Assembly (NCBI GenBank): GCA_018806915.1
Contig: JAGKQI010000105.1
Location: 248,001-312,000, forward strand
Source of the DNA: Phytophthora colocasiae
Taxonomy: Eukaryota; Oomycota; Peronosporomycetes; Peronosporales; Peronosporaceae
Length of the DNA stretch: 64,000 nt
Direction of reading: 5' to 3'
Part shown: piece by piece, positions 31,355 through 44,400 of the stretch
Numbering within the stretch: position 1 is the first letter of the stretch
Layout: every line of letters begins with the position of its first letter
Translations under genes and position numbers: made by a program
Notes under the pieces: model-generated
Database searches by the model: none
The model's input: only the letters and a program-made list of their open reading frames with translations
Told to the model about the DNA's origin: nothing

Positions 31355-32104
31355 GTTTCTTCTTCTTCAAGCAATTCGAAAAGGACAGTACATAAGCCAC
31401 TCGACATAACGACAAAGGTTTATTCTGCTTTATGTAATGTCGGATATTTTTAGTACACCCCCAACTATCATTGGAGTCAAACTTGATATTTTTACTTACT
31501 GATCAAGTGTTCACATTATCTTCCCGTGAAAACCGTGACCTTGATCCGTTCACAACCATCATTAAAGAAGGCGAGCACATTTCTTGTCACTGCCACCAGG
31601 TCCTTCAATAATTGCACCTTCAAGTGATTCACTTGTATGAACGCTATCTATCCGTTGCTAGTACAAAGTCCCGTTGGACACAACAAACACTGTCTGTATC
31701 TCCGCGAGTCCTGGATGACGCAGGACTCCTCCGTCATCTAGGATTCGAGCGTGTACACTTTAGTAATGGTGTACCGAATATCTTAGGAGCTATAGAGAAG
31801 TATTTCGGTTTGGCCGATTGCAGCCACATGGCCGCGACTACTATTCAGAGCTTTTACGCCGAGGATCTATTAAACAGCTTCAACTTTGACACATTTTATC
31901 CTCTTGCGTTCCCGAGCTATCTTCACCGATCCAGATGCACCACCAGATTCAGGCTATCCGAGCGTGAAGTAAGGTGTAAGGGCTTTAGTAGTGTGTGACT
32001 TGGAAGACGCCGTTTCGAGGATTCCCATGGGAAATACCCGCGCCTTCACTCTCACTTTCCAATTCGCAGCGTCTCAAGTCAAGCATCGCTCCACTCTCCC
32101 TACG
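31355..32104. other. Divergent intergenic region
   Basis: 750 nt between the Yippee-like start and the dioxygenase start. It holds the Inr/FPR-like site at 32050-32065 and a 26-bp sequence at 31458-31483 that recurs inverted near 40949-40975. A frame at 31612-31998 lacks an ATG start. Confidence 0.4.
32050..32065 (+). promoter_or_regulatory. Inr/FPR-like core promoter of the dioxygenase-like gene
   Basis: TCTCACTTTCCAATTC matches 13 of 16 consensus positions and lies 40-55 nt upstream of the ATG at 32105, supporting that start over the upstream in-frame ones. Confidence 0.6.
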
Positions 32105-33250
32105 ATGGTTCAGCTCTCGACATTCTTCACCCTCGCTTCCCTGATAGTTTCTGCGATCCCGACCTCCGCTCACTCTGTTCAGCAGACACAGTCAGTCCTG
32201 GAACTCGGCCAACGTCGCCTCTTTCAAGCCGACAGCTACCGTTTGCTGCAATCTTGCAAAGACTCGGAGCAAGCACGCAAGCTACAAGAACGGAACGTTG
32301 CTCGACGTGCCGCAGCAGTCAAGAACTTGCAAGCTCGTCGCCGACTTGGAGGAGGAGGTGGCATCCAACTCGACACTCCAGCCCCCACTACCGAACACCA
32401 ATCCAGTTTGGTAATCGATGACGTTGCTGATGTGAATGCTACCATTCTCTTCGGCACAGACGTTAAGTGCGTCCTTGAACCGGAAGTGAACGAAGGCCCC
32501 TACTACGTTAACGGTGAGTTTATCCGTCAGGATGTGAGGGAGGGCCAAGAAGGCGTCAATCTCTATGCGGAGCTGCAGTTCGTGGACGTCAACACTTGTG
32601 AGCCAGTGGACAACCTTTATGTCGACTTCTGGCATTGCAACTCCACCGGGGTGTATTCTGGCGTGGTGGCTAGCGGCAATGGTGACATCTCCGACGCCTC
32701 CAACATTAACAACACTGCACTACGTGGACTCGCTTCGACGGATAAAGATGGTATCGTTTCGTTCACGTCCACCTTTCCAGGCCATTACACTGGACGCACC
32801 ACTCACATTCACATCTTGGGTTCATACAACGGTACTGTGCTCAAGAACAACACGTATGCAGGAGGCGTAGGTGCTCATGTTGGTCAGATCTTCTTCGATC
32901 AAGACCTCATTACGAAGGTGGAAGCCACAGGTGTGTATGCTACTAACACACAGGAGCTCACACTCAACGCAGACGACATGATCTACAACCAGTCAGCCGC
33001 CACAGGCTTCGATCCCATCATGGAATACACGCTGCTCGGCGACTCTGTGGAGGACGGTATCTTTGCGTGGATCTCTGTGGGCGTGGACATGACGCTGACC
33101 AAAAGCGTGAGCGCTGCCTCGACCATTACTGCCAACGGTGGTGTCGCTAATGAGAACAGTATGGGACCCCCGGGAGGCATGGGTAGTGGCTCAGGCTTTC
33201 CCCCAATAGGCAGTGGATCGTATGGTCCACCTCCGGACTCGCAGTCGTAA
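32105..33250 (+). CDS. Secreted intradiol ring-cleavage dioxygenase-like protein
   Basis: 381 residues, single exon. Residues 1-22 are a signal peptide (MVQLSTFFTLASLIVSAI, then PTSAHS), predicting secretion. A charged spacer (about 25-115) precedes a domain of the intradiol dioxygenase fold. The non-haem iron(III) ligands expected for the family are visible: Tyr184 (DFWHCNSTGVYS), Tyr228 (PGHYTGRTTHIH), His234 and His236. GPYY at 131-134 and DVREGQEG are also family-like. Bacterial members cleave catechols between the hydroxyls; secreted eukaryotic members are thought to act on aromatic or lignin-derived compounds. The C-terminus (about 350-381) is Gly/Pro/Ser-rich. The upstream frame is open but the Inr/FPR-like site at 32050 favours the ATG at 32105. 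The substrate is unknown. Confidence 0.9.
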   Translation: MVQLSTFFTLASLIVSAIPTSAHSVQQTQSVLELGQRRLFQADSYRLLQSCKDSEQARKLQERNVARRAAAVKNLQARRRLGGGGGIQLDTPAPTTEHQSSLVIDDVADVNATILFGTDVKCVLEPEVNEGPYYVNGEFIRQDVREGQEGVNLYAELQFVDVNTCEPVDNLYVDFWHCNSTGVYSGVVASGNGDISDASNINNTALRGLASTDKDGIVSFTSTFPGHYTGRTTHIHILGSYNGTVLKNNTYAGGVGAHVGQIFFDQDLITKVEATGVYATNTQELTLNADDMIYNQSAATGFDPIMEYTLLGDSVEDGIFAWISVGVDMTLTKSVSAASTITANGGVANENSMGPPGGMGSGSGFPPIGSGSYGPPPDSQS

Positions 33251-33404
33251 GCGGATGGTTTGGTTGTCGGGGACGGAGGCAACTTGTCTCCTTGCATTTT
33301 GTTGTTGTCATCTTGCTCTTTACAGTAGATAACGTTTTGAATCCTCCCTTTTGATTGGTTTGTCATATTGAAGTTGATTGTCACGCTGTCTTTTAATTGG
33401 TTAA

Positions 33405-36400
33405 TCATGTTGAAGTGCTGTTTTTCCTCACCTTCCAGACAAATAGACTCTTGTCATTGCCGCCGATGGAGATCAACCTCGAGTCGTCGCACGTGAAGAC
33501 CACATTGGCCACATTCAAGCTGTGGCCGTGAAGAGTGTGTTGTTCCGTGTGGCGAGACAGACACGGTGCGTTGTACACGCGGATCTCGCCCTGATTCGTA
33601 GCAGCCACCAGTAGCTCCTGCGTGTTCGCCTTGGTCAGTGCGTGGACGTGGTCGTCAGGCTTCCCAGCGATATCCCAGACGCCTTGTGCTGCCCAGGCGA
33701 ACAAACACTTGTGTGTCGCCCACACGACATCTGAAGCACTGGCAGCTGACGTGATGTGGCTGCCGTCCATCGTGCTCACAAACATCAGCTCAAAGGCGTC
33801 ACTTGATACCCTGGCCATGCTGCTGTCAGCAGCGAAGTCCAGACGAGTGACTCGACCACTGGGTTTGGAGAACTTGAAGCGCAACGAGAAGCTGTCGAGC
33901 GTCGAGTAGAAGTACACGCAGTGGTCAGCTGAAGCCAGCGCCAGCAGCGTTAGGTCGGGTGAAAAGGTCATGTCCAGCGTGCTCAGTTTGCTGTCACGTC
34001 CTTCATGAAGCAACTCGAGCGTTTGTCCGTCCAGCACAGCGAACGCGCCGTCTTTGTGGTTGTTCTTGCTGACATCAGCGGATCCACCAAAGCCCACCGC
34101 AAGCCACTTCCCATCTGGAGAGAACGCAACACTCTGTAGAGCTCCATCCAGCGCAGTCTTCGCCACTACGCAGCGCTTGTCGAGGTTCCACAGACGCACA
34201 GTGTGATCTCCTCCAGCTGTAACCACCAGTTCTGGCCGCAGTGGGTGTGCTGCAAGTCCTAGCAGCTGCATAGTGCGCTCATAGTGACCTTCCGAGACTA
34301 GTAGTGCGTCTCCTGTGAGGCGAGAGAGCTCAAGCAACTCAGCTCCTTTCGTGCCGATAAGTAGTCGGTCTTCCGCTGTATCCCAGCAAACCGATCGTAC
34401 GACTGCACTGTGTGAAGCTGGATGGCATCCGGCGATATCGAAGTCAGCTAGAGGACTCAGAGTAGTGCGAGCCCACAGCTTCACGTGTCCATCCCTTCCT
34501 CCGGTCGCGCAGCCTGAAGACGTAGCGTGAATGGCGTAGACGCTGCCCGTGTGTGCGGGGATCGCGCGGGCAACGGCACAGGCTTCCCAAGCGTAGAGAT
34601 GACCTGAAGCGCACCCTGTGACCACCAGTCCACCAATCGAAGCACCACATAGCACTGGCTGTCGTTGTGCTCTAGCTCCAAAGACGCCGTCGCGAGCTGT
34701 TAGAGCTGGTGGTGTAATTTTCCAGAACAAAACGTGGTCGTCCCCTCCTGTGACCAAGCGACAGCCTCCTGCGCTCTGTGGGTCTTCAATGAAGCAGACA
34801 AAGAAGACAGCATGGCGCGTAGTTTTTGAACTTGCAAACAGCGCACCGTCAAACCACCTCCCTGATGCTGAGCGATACACCGCTAGTGAATGGAATTCGT
34901 CTTGACCCACAGCAGCCAGCAGCTTTCCGTCCGGTGCACTGAAGGATAAAGCGGTAACCGCCTTGCTGTGAAACGCACTGAGCTCCACCACTCGCGTACA
35001 GGTCGCAGGCTCCCACACGTGAATGCGAGGACGCTCATGAGCGAAATTCTGGACGCAGATCTCCCCCGAAGCCACAAAAGCGCCGCAAGGAGATGATGCC
35101 AAGCACAAGATTGGACGTGTGTGTCCCGTGTAGAACTGCTGGTGATGCTCTCGTCGATCATAGCTCACGCCAACGCACCCTGTTGGATACACGATCCGTT
35201 TCGGTCGAGCGTATACGATATTTTGCCGGGCATCGTGTGTGCGCAAGCCAAACACGTGCTCCAGCTCGAACGCTCGATGCCTGGCTACTCCGTCTGCTTG
35301 CGTCGGTTCTTGCGCATCGCCTGACGGTGGCAACATCGCACTCACAAACGGCATTATCTCGTTCTGAGCACCTCCTCCATCATTCACAAAAGCCTCAGGC
35401 AGGAAACGCCCTTCAGCATCCAGGTCTGGGTCATCCTCGGGGTCTTTTGCTATGCTCGCGTTTCCAGTAACTGCTCCGTCTAGTCCGCTACCAGCGCCGT
35501 AAAGCCGTCGCCACTGCAGCATACAACGATCCGAGCTCCCAATACTGACACAGAGCGCTCCGCCAGCTCCCGAGAAGCCCAATTGAGCGACAGCCCCGCT
35601 GTGTCCATAGTATGTCTTGGCTCCAGCTCCTTGAACGAAGCTTGGATATCGAAATAAGCTGATCGCTCCATGCGAATTACCTGCAGCGAGAATGGCGTCA
35701 CCTCCTTTGTAGGCGGCACCGGATAGTGAATTTGCACAGCACGTTATCTCGCGAGTTACGGCGTCTCCGAGTCCTGTAGGAGCCACTGGCCAAACGCCTT
35801 GGTTCGACCAGTTGTAGATCGTGCTGCAGGTGTCCCAGATGTGGTTACGAAGCGCGGTGGCACTAGCCACGTGTGAGCCGGTGGTGACGTCGGCAAAAAA
35901 CAGCTCAAAGCCTTTGCAGTTACTGCGTAAGTACTGTGAATCACTGGCCAAATCGATATGGGTGACCGGTGCTTTGTGCTTGGAGAAGACAGCTCGCTTG
36001 GTGTAGTTACTGGGCACATCGTAAATGTAAATGGAGCCATCCATCGCCCCACACACAAGCGATTGTCCATCAGGAGAGAAGCGTAACACCGTCACGGACT
36101 GCTTCGTGTCGCGAGTTTCATATACGACTTCCACGCTTTGCCCTCGGTCCTCAAATACCAACATGCTGCCGTCTTTCTTGTGGCGCCTACCTGTTCCACC
36201 ACTTCCCAAGCCCACAGCGATAAAGTCTCCGTCTGGAGAATACGCACACGCGCGACTGCTTGTATCCAGTTTGCTTGACATGATCAAAAGGTGGTGCGTC
36301 AAGTCCCAAATCCGGAGCACGCCGTCATCGCCAGTAGTGCAACCCCGAGCCTTCGAATAGCACACGCTGAGGCCATGAAGTTCACCACGTGCATGGGCTT

Positions 36401-39400
36401 CCAGCGATGTCACAGGAGTACCATCAGGAGTTTTGAGGCTTAATGGAGTTCCATCGAGGGACGATAGAAGATGAATGCTGCTACCTCGTGTTCCAACGAG
36501 TAGCGTTTCTCGTGCTGTGTCCCAGAAAACACTGCGAATTGCATGGTGGTTTGATGCGTTGAATTCTCCAAATTCGGCTAAACACTCCAAGTCGGCGCTC
36601 CAAAGTTTCACGATGCCATCTTGTCCGCCACTCGCGATTCCTCCTGCGACTCCAGCGGAGCTGTACAATGCTGCCACACCTCGGGTGTGTGCTGGTACAA
36701 TACTGGAAAGTTCGACACCTTTGAAGCGAAATAAATCACCACTAACTGTTCCTGCTATGGCATCTTTCCCGCGGTAAACGACACTCAGGAACGAAGGTGG
36801 AGAACCTGACTGGCGACCTTTTCGTCCCAACAAAGCGTCCTTCTTGACGAAGGTCTGGCCTGCTGCAAGACGCCAAAATGCTGCTGATTTAACACCTACA
36901 GTTGCAATCACAATCGGGATAACGGAGGTTTCGACGGGGTTTGCCGACTCGTCTGGTGGCGTGATATCAGTGCCTTTAATCACCATTTCTTGCTGAAAAC
37001 TCATACCGAGAATACGTCCAAGTGACGAAGTACTTGCGTGTGCTAACAATTCTCCGCTGCGCCAGTCGTAAAGTGCTAGAGAGTTGCGATTATCCAGGCC
37101 AACACTTGCCAGCAGATTTCCAGCAGAATTAAACCGCAGTTCAGCGATTCCGTGGCGATGAAATCCACGCAGAGACGAAACTACCTCCAACGAGTCGATG
37201 CGCCACACGTGAATGACCGGCAGACGTCCCATTTGTCCTGATGCTGCGATCTCTAGGGATACGTTGCCAGATTTCCCACTTAGGCCAAAGTGTGTGGCGA
37301 GACTCGTGACTTCATCTGTATGTTGCTTGAAATGACGCTGCAGCCAAAGCTTCGTTTCCAGAATGACAACGACATTTGCCGCTGGGTACACCACCAGCCC
37401 CTTAGCACGCGTCAGAAACAAATTATTGCGTACATCGTGGCAGCGATAGCCATAGACCCACTCCAGTTCCAAGCTGTCATCGGGGACAGTTGAAAGTCCC
37501 AGGTCTCCTTCATCTGGTGCGTCTGAAGGAGGCACACTGCTACTGACCCACGGCTTCGAAGGAGTTACTGTAACTGAAGGTTTTGCATGGTCTTCATCGT
37601 CTGCTTCATTCTGCTCGACTTCCTCAGGGTCCTGCAGTTTTTCGGCTAAAATCTCAAGTGCAAAGTCTCCAATCGACACTGCCTCATCGAAAAGAGAACG
37701 TTCGTTCCCATGGCTTACTTCTCGTTCATCATCCGAGGTGGCTGGCACGTCATCTGCTTCCCCATTTCCAATATCAGCATCACCCTCCTCGTGCTCAACG
37801 CGCCACTGGAATATGCACCTTTCATCCCGTGCACTAGCAACAACATAGTTGCCGTCCGCAGTGAATCGTACAGCTGAGATGGTACTAGCAGCTCCACGGG
37901 CGACTTGACACAGCGACTCTGGATTCACACACGGATATCGGAAGAGACGCAAGGAACCAAGTGTGTCTCCTGCAATCAGCATCGAGTTTTCAATACCAGG
38001 AGAGCGATCAACTGCCGAGATCTCATACGCCTGTAACTTGTGAGTAGGCCACGCACCTTGAACGCCCCAGCCGTACGGACACGAACAGGACAACCACTCG
38101 ACATCCTTCAGTGTGGCTATACGTGTGATCTCCACTCCTGAAGAGCTCTCAAAGAACAACATCTCGCCTCGGTTCCGTGCATTAGCCATAATATGCTCAC
38201 CGGTAGTCGAGAAGTCGAAAGTGTTAATGACAACACCAGCATCCCGAGCACGACATTTTCCCTTTGACGCCCAGTCCTCCGTGTGGTACGAGTAAATACA
38301 GTTGTCACTGGAACCCACTGCCAGTGTGAGACCATCACCTGAAAAACGCATTGTTCGGATGGGTTTCTTGGAGTCTTTGGCCTCAAATTTAATCGCCAAG
38401 GTTGACTCGGTCAGCACTGCAAAGGCTCCTTGCTTGTTCGGGTTCAATAACTTTGGTTGTTGTCGTCGCCGCCACACCAATAAATCCGGGTCTGTCGTCG
38501 TTACAGCTGCTTCGTCCTCTTCTTCAGCACCTTGGCCCACAGCAATGGAAGACCCGTCAGGAGAGTACGCACAGGATCGAGTTGGGGCGTCGAGAGCAGC
38601 GACGCGTAGTTGACGGTGAGCTGATAGATCCCAGATACGTACTGTGCGGTCGTCCCCCACCGAGCAGCATTCGCGTCGTACTGGATGCGTGGCGAGCCCG
38701 TGAAGCTGGAATGCTGAGTGTCCACAAACCACCGGGCCAAAGTGCAGATTCGCTCCATCACTAGACGCGATCTCGAAGATCTCAGACCCAGCAGTAGCAA
38801 TCAACAGCTTAGCGCCCCCATCAGGAGAAGCCACAAGACTACGGACACGCGGTGCAGAACTTCCTAGAGCAACCATGTCAAACTGTGCTCCAGGTTCCAA
38901 CCGTCGACTCCAAACGCGAACCTTCCCATCTTTACCGCCACTGAGTACCCCACCTGCGAAAGTGAAAAGGCTCGTCACTGCTGCAGCGTGTGCATACAAC
39001 ACCCGCACGCAGTTCCGCCCTTCGAACAACAGTAATTGTCCACGAGCTGTGCCAGCGATGGCTTCGCTTCCCTGAGCATTACCTGGCAACACTGCTAAAC
39101 TCAAGATGGTCTGGACTTTAGCTTTGCGCCCTAAAACACCCGGGAGCCTTGCGAAAAGAGCATGTGGACTGGAATAGCGTGCGTCGCGCTCACGTGTCCA
39201 GAAAAATAAATGACGACGTCCACCCGTCACAAACTGTGACTGTCCTGATGGACCATTCAAGACTGTCAGTGCGTGAACAGGTTCGCGACCGCCACGACCA
39301 GCGAAAATGAGTTCTGCCGGTTTGCTCCAATCTGCTGCGTCGCCACTAGCTCCACACCCATCTTGTGGAGCTGTAGCTTTCTCCCATTGATACACAGCAA

Positions 39401-40828
39401 CGCAATGGAATTCGTCTTGCCCGATAGTCACGAGTGTACGTCCGTTAGGCATCCAAGCCAAATGTGATACACCGCGACGATGGAAACCGCGAATAACACT
39501 TAATACACCGCCACCACCACCACCACCACTTTCGCTTAAGCTCTGCGTAGACCAAACCACTATCTTCGGCAGCAATGCAGCTTCACCAGTAGCAATAACG
39601 CGCCGATCGGACGGATGAACAGCTAACGTCTGGACAAGCCCCGAGTGGTGGCAAGCAAAGCGTTGTCGGTGGCCGACAGTATCGTAGACAACAACAACAC
39701 TGCCAGCAGGATAGACTGCCTCAGCGGGAGATACGTAGTGTACGATATTGCGGAGGTCGCTGTTGTATCCGTAAATCCATTCAAGTTCAAGACTGGCTGC
39801 TGGCATCCTCGGATCAATTGTAGGTGAGGCACTAGGTGTCGCGTTTGCCACTGCCAATTGCCAGGGACTTCGTGCCAACGATTTGTTCGTAATGAAATCG
39901 GGTGATGTTGCGTCATGGGGTAAACTTGCGTCTCTCTTCCTCGCTGCAGCTTCGTCATCAAGAGCTGAGGGCACCAGAAACCCTGCAGCTGCCTCTCGTT
40001 CTGCGTCACTATCGTCTCCATCCTGTTCGTCAACGTGTTCATCCGGATTGTCAAAGTAGTCTACCCACGATGTTACCTCGGGTGTCGTCTCAGCGAAGCG
40101 TAAGAACTCTGTCAGTGACAGAAACTCATCGACACCAGGCTTCTGAGCCTTCTGGAATGCATGCTGTGCCAGATCTTCAAGCACAAGCTCTGTCGGACAG
40201 GACAGACCGATGCACAGCTTACACAGGCCTGTCAAAGTTGACTTGAACGCCAATGTAAGTTCATCCAGCGACAACTGACCCGTCTCGTTGAAGTCGTAAC
40301 AATTGTACACAACTGAGCCATAGTAATAAAGCTTAGACAATGGAAATTTGACTCAACTCAGCAACCTTACACGTAAGTTTCTGCGTGACTGGCATGGCTG
40401 ACATCATGGCCATGGTACCAAGGAACTCGAGTGCATCTACCAGACCGTTCTGTCCGTGAAAAAAAAAGAATTAAAAATCATCAGTAAACTTTTAAAAAAT
40501 CACTTTTGTTACAGCAGAGGGCACCTCATCCGTGTCTAGCGCAGTGAAAAGCGCCGAGCTGAACTGATCCATTTCGCTGCGCGCGTGGATTTCGAGTGTC
40601 TGTTGCATGGAGCGACAGATCTCCAGGAGCTCGTCCTGGTTCAGGCCGAAGCCCTCGGCCACATCGTTGAAAGTTTCCCAGAGCTTGTTCACATCTCGCT
40701 CGGAGGCTGCAGACAGTGAGAAGACGTTGTGAGACGTTGTAGAAGGAGGGATAGAGAGCAGGTGACTCACCATTGACGAAGGAGGTCGTGGCTTTCAGGT
40801 ACGAGGCCTTGCCCTGAAGTTGTCCCAT
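33405..40828 (-). CDS. EF-hand and triple EMAP-unit (HELP-WD40) protein
   Basis: Four exons: 40771-40828, 40525-40706, 40371-40449, 33405-40312; GT-AG introns of 58-75 nt in phase; 2,408 residues, start ATG at 40828 (MGQLQGKASYL). The N-terminal about 130 residues hold two canonical EF-hand loops: DTDENGLVDALE (residues 77-88, across an exon junction) and DFNETGQLSLDE (113-124). The rest has three tandem EMAP units, each opening with a HELP-type motif (LEWIYGYNSDLRNIVHY, LEWVYGYRCHDVRNNL, LEHVFGLRTHDARQNI, each followed by VYPAG/VYPAA/VYPTG) and carrying paired WD40 propellers with WD-type ends (RIWDL, RLWNL). This matches the EML5/EML6 layout of microtubule-binding proteins, here with an N-terminal calcium-binding module. 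Microtubule or axoneme association is inferred. The 3' end is 154 nt from the convergent dioxygenase gene. Confidence 0.92.
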
Positions 40829-41112
40829 GCCCTGCAAATGTGACTACCGACATCAAAGGTCGCGATCCTGAGTAGAGTCTGGGAAACTATTGCCATTCGG
40901 AGTCCCTGCTACTTGAAGTATTTTGTATACCGTAATCGTAAAACATTTTTAGTTTGACTCCAGTGATGATTGGGGGGAAATTCCCCAATCATTCTGCCTG
41001 CAAGTGCGAATTCGACGCTGAAACTTGCTAGATATATACAGTATAAGACATGCTAGCGAACACACCATGTCGCTTTCGTTGCGGAGGCGCGCATGTAGAG
41101 CTCGCACTACAC

Positions 41113-41117
41113 CTTTT
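41113..41117 (+). repeat. Copia target-site duplication, left copy
   Basis: CTTTT directly before the left LTR; an identical CTTTT follows the right LTR at 46683-46687. Confidence 0.95.
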
Positions 41118-41349
41118 TGTGAACAACGGCAGTTGGCGTCTGTCGTGTTCCAAGTTTCTCTTCGCAGTTGAAGTGGGGAATTCGGACTTGTTAATGCTGA
41201 GTCTCGTCGCAGCAGAGTATATTTATCTTTAGTATTGTATACTGTAGCCTACTGATAACAGAGACTGCGCTCAGTCGTAGTTCTCTCGCAATCCCAATTG
41301 TGCTGAGTGGGCGAGCAGTTGTTTGTGTCTTCTGTGCCTAAAGCTAACA
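41118..41349 (+). repeat. Copia left LTR
   Basis: 232 bp, TG...CA ends. Contains TATATTTATC (from about 41218), a candidate promoter TATA region. Confidence 0.96.
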
Positions 41350-41365
41350 GGTACTGAGCCCAAGC
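41350..41365 (+). other. Candidate primer-binding site
   Basis: GGTACTGAGCCCAAGC begins right after the left LTR, where a Copia PBS should lie. It resembles the half-tRNA type of site (GGTTATGAGCCC in elements primed by the anticodon arm of initiator tRNA-Met) but differs at two to three bases, so the primer is uncertain. Confidence 0.45.
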
Positions 41366-41415
41366 GTCGAAGACCGTGAGAACTAACACTCTCAGGCTTC
41401 AGTGTTGCCTTCTCT

Positions 41416-44400
41416 ATGGCGACACCACAGACAAGTACTGCTGCCTCGTCAGCAAGTAGCACCTCGATGGTGGGGACAACGGCAGCTGGAAGCGTTGGAC
41501 CAAATGTATCGAGTTCGGCTAGTGTTGTAATACCCACAGCAACTACATCGGCAGCTTCTACTGGAGTGTTGGGTACTACTGGGAGCAACATGTCTGGTGG
41601 ATTTACGTTTTCAAGTGTGATGACCGGTAGACAAGCAACAATGCCACTACCGGTTGTAATGGGGTCTCAATCTTCTATGGCTAGTGTTGGGGCCACGGGT
41701 ATACCGTCCTTTACAACGTTGTCTGGTACTGGAATGACACACAGTTATGGATTTCCTACTGGTATGTATGGCTCAGGAGCAATTGGTACTCATTTTAGTC
41801 GCCCCGTTGGAAGTGGTGGAGGTGGAATTAAGGACATCTCGAACAAACCTCCTGTAATGAAGAGCAGTTTTGATCTTTATGCGGTGCAGCTGAAGACGTA
41901 TTTGACTCGATTAGGTTTGTGGAGTTTAATTGACGGTACGGAGATACGTCCACTCTACGATGTAAACCTGCAAGCTGATTTTGATGCACGGGATAATGCT
42001 GCTCGAGAGGCAATTTTACGTGGTATCCCTGAGGTAGATGCGGAGTTAATATGTCACGAGGTTTCTGCGAAGGATATGTGGATTCGCTTTGAGAACAAGC
42101 AGACCAAGCGAGAGTATGCAAACTACATTTTTGCTCGGGAACAGTTATACTCGAGTAAGTACAATCGTGATTTGGAAATGACGGATTGGCTTCGAGATAT
42201 CCAGTTGAAGCGTAGAGAACTTTCACATTATGGCAAAGTGATAAGTGACGAAGAGTTTGCTGAAATTCTTCTGGCCAATGTGACTCGGACACACCGAGAC
42301 GTTGTGCGTCAGTTCTCACGCCACTATGCTGCACTTGCCTTACCTGGAACTCAACTGATGCCACCCACATCCGCGCAAGTGATGAATGCTCTCCTTGCGG
42401 AGGAGGCTCTGGACGAGAATGTCGCGGATGCTCCTAGGGCAATTGTATCTACTAGTAAGCAAAAGACGAGTTCTGGAGCTGATAGTGGAGGAAATAGCAA
42501 GAAAAAGCGTCGAGGGAGATACAAGGCAAAGCAGAAGAACAAAGATGGGAATTCTGGTAAAACCAAGAAAGTTGTTTGCTGGAAGTGCGGTGAGCAGGGC
42601 CACATTAGGCCTAACTGCCCTAATGAGAAATCTGATGATAATTCTCAAAACCAGAAACAATCTGCGGGTATGGAAGCCAAGCGTTGGCAGAATAAGCAAG
42701 GAGGTGAAGATAAAGGTGGAAAGAAGAGTGTTGATGCATTGACAATGCGCAAGATTGGTGCGACTGCAGTTGGCACTCGTTCTCGGATGTCTGGAATGAC
42801 AGAGTGGGTTCTGGATACAGCAACTGACGTACATGTCTGTACTGACATGAGCTTGTTGGACAACCCACAGCGAGATAAAGAACATCTTTTTCTCGACTTC
42901 GATGGTCAACCGAAAGGAGAACGGCTGGTTGGTGATGTGCGAGTTATTGTAACCAATTTAAACGGAAACCAAGAGGAAGTTTTGAATCTGATTGGTACTG
43001 TTCATACGCCTACTGGACCGGATAACCTGTTGAGTTCTCACTTACTTGAAGAACATGGGTGGAAAATGACTTTCGAACGGGAGAACGGAAAATCCTGCTG
43101 CTACCTGATGAAAAATGAAGCGAAGCTTAGACTGGAGAAGAAACGAGGTCGTTATCGACTACAAGCGAGATCCTCTGGAGATCGTGAAGTACATATTATC
43201 TCACAAGCAGCTAAACGGGATACAAGCGCTCTTGAGAGATGGCACCTTCGGTATGCTCATCTGAATTATCCAGCATTGCGACAAATGATTTCTCATGAGA
43301 CGGCTACTGGGTTTGAGAGCTTGGATAGTGATAATACGGAAGAACCAACTGACAAATGCTGGACATGTCGGGCATCGAAACTCAAGCGTATGTCGTATAA
43401 GAAGACAATAACAAGACGAACTACCGAATGTTACCAGAAGCTGATGTCGGATATGTGCTATGTAGGAGTGGAAACTCACCATGGCTACAAGCATTTCCAG
43501 CTGATACAAGATGAAGCAACACGATACGTGTGGGGTTTCTTGATGAAAGCAAAGGAAGAAGCCACTACTGTTGCGATGAGTCACGTGAAGTGGTTGCTGG
43601 CCCAAGGGCATAGAGTCGAAGTATTCTCGTGTGACCGAGGAAAGGAGCTGGTAAATAAACGGATGAAAGCATTTCTCAGGGCGGAAGGAGTAGAGTTCTT
43701 GTGGACAAATGCTTACAGTCCTGAGGAAAATGGGCTTGTCGAAAAGATGAACGGCGTCTTGTTGTCACGCGTACGTAGTTTACTGACAACTGCGAACATG
43801 CCGGATCTGTTGTGGGGTGAAGCTTTCACGTTTGCGGTGGAAATAGTGAATGTGAGTCCATCTCGAGGCCTAGATGGTGACACACCTTACGCGCGACGAT
43901 TTGGTGAGAAGCCATACGTTGGAATCATGCGTGTGTGGGGATGTGTTGTGCACGAGTTCACGCCCAAGGTGCTACGCACTAACAAGCTGGAGAATCCTGG
44001 TAAATTGGGTCTTTTCCTTGGATTCGCGAAGAACTCAGAAGGGTTTCGCATTTTGAATCTACGAAATGGAGACATTAATGAGAGACGTTCGGTGGAGTTT
44101 GATGAGAGCTGGACCGTGGAGTGTTCATATGTGGAGCATTTATTGGCTAATCGGTACCAGCGTGGACATTACAGTCTTCCGGATGTGATTCCGTTGGTTC
44201 GACTTCCTGTTATGGCAGCAGTGACTCGTAATGAGTTGGCTGCACCCCCTGCAAAACGTCAACGTCTTGCAAATGCACACGGTAGTGGACAACTTAGTGG
44301 TGTGGTAGAGCAGTCTCCGGTTAGTGCGGGAAATCCTGTGGCTGAACCGTCGAGCTTGTCTCCAGCGAGAGTGCCTTTGGCTGATGCTCGGCTGTCACCG

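Noticed and set aside
31612..31998. 128-codon plus-strand frame upstream of the dioxygenase gene
   Set aside because: No ATG at the start, no family resemblance, and it lies in the promoter region of the dioxygenase gene; kept only as a remote possibility.
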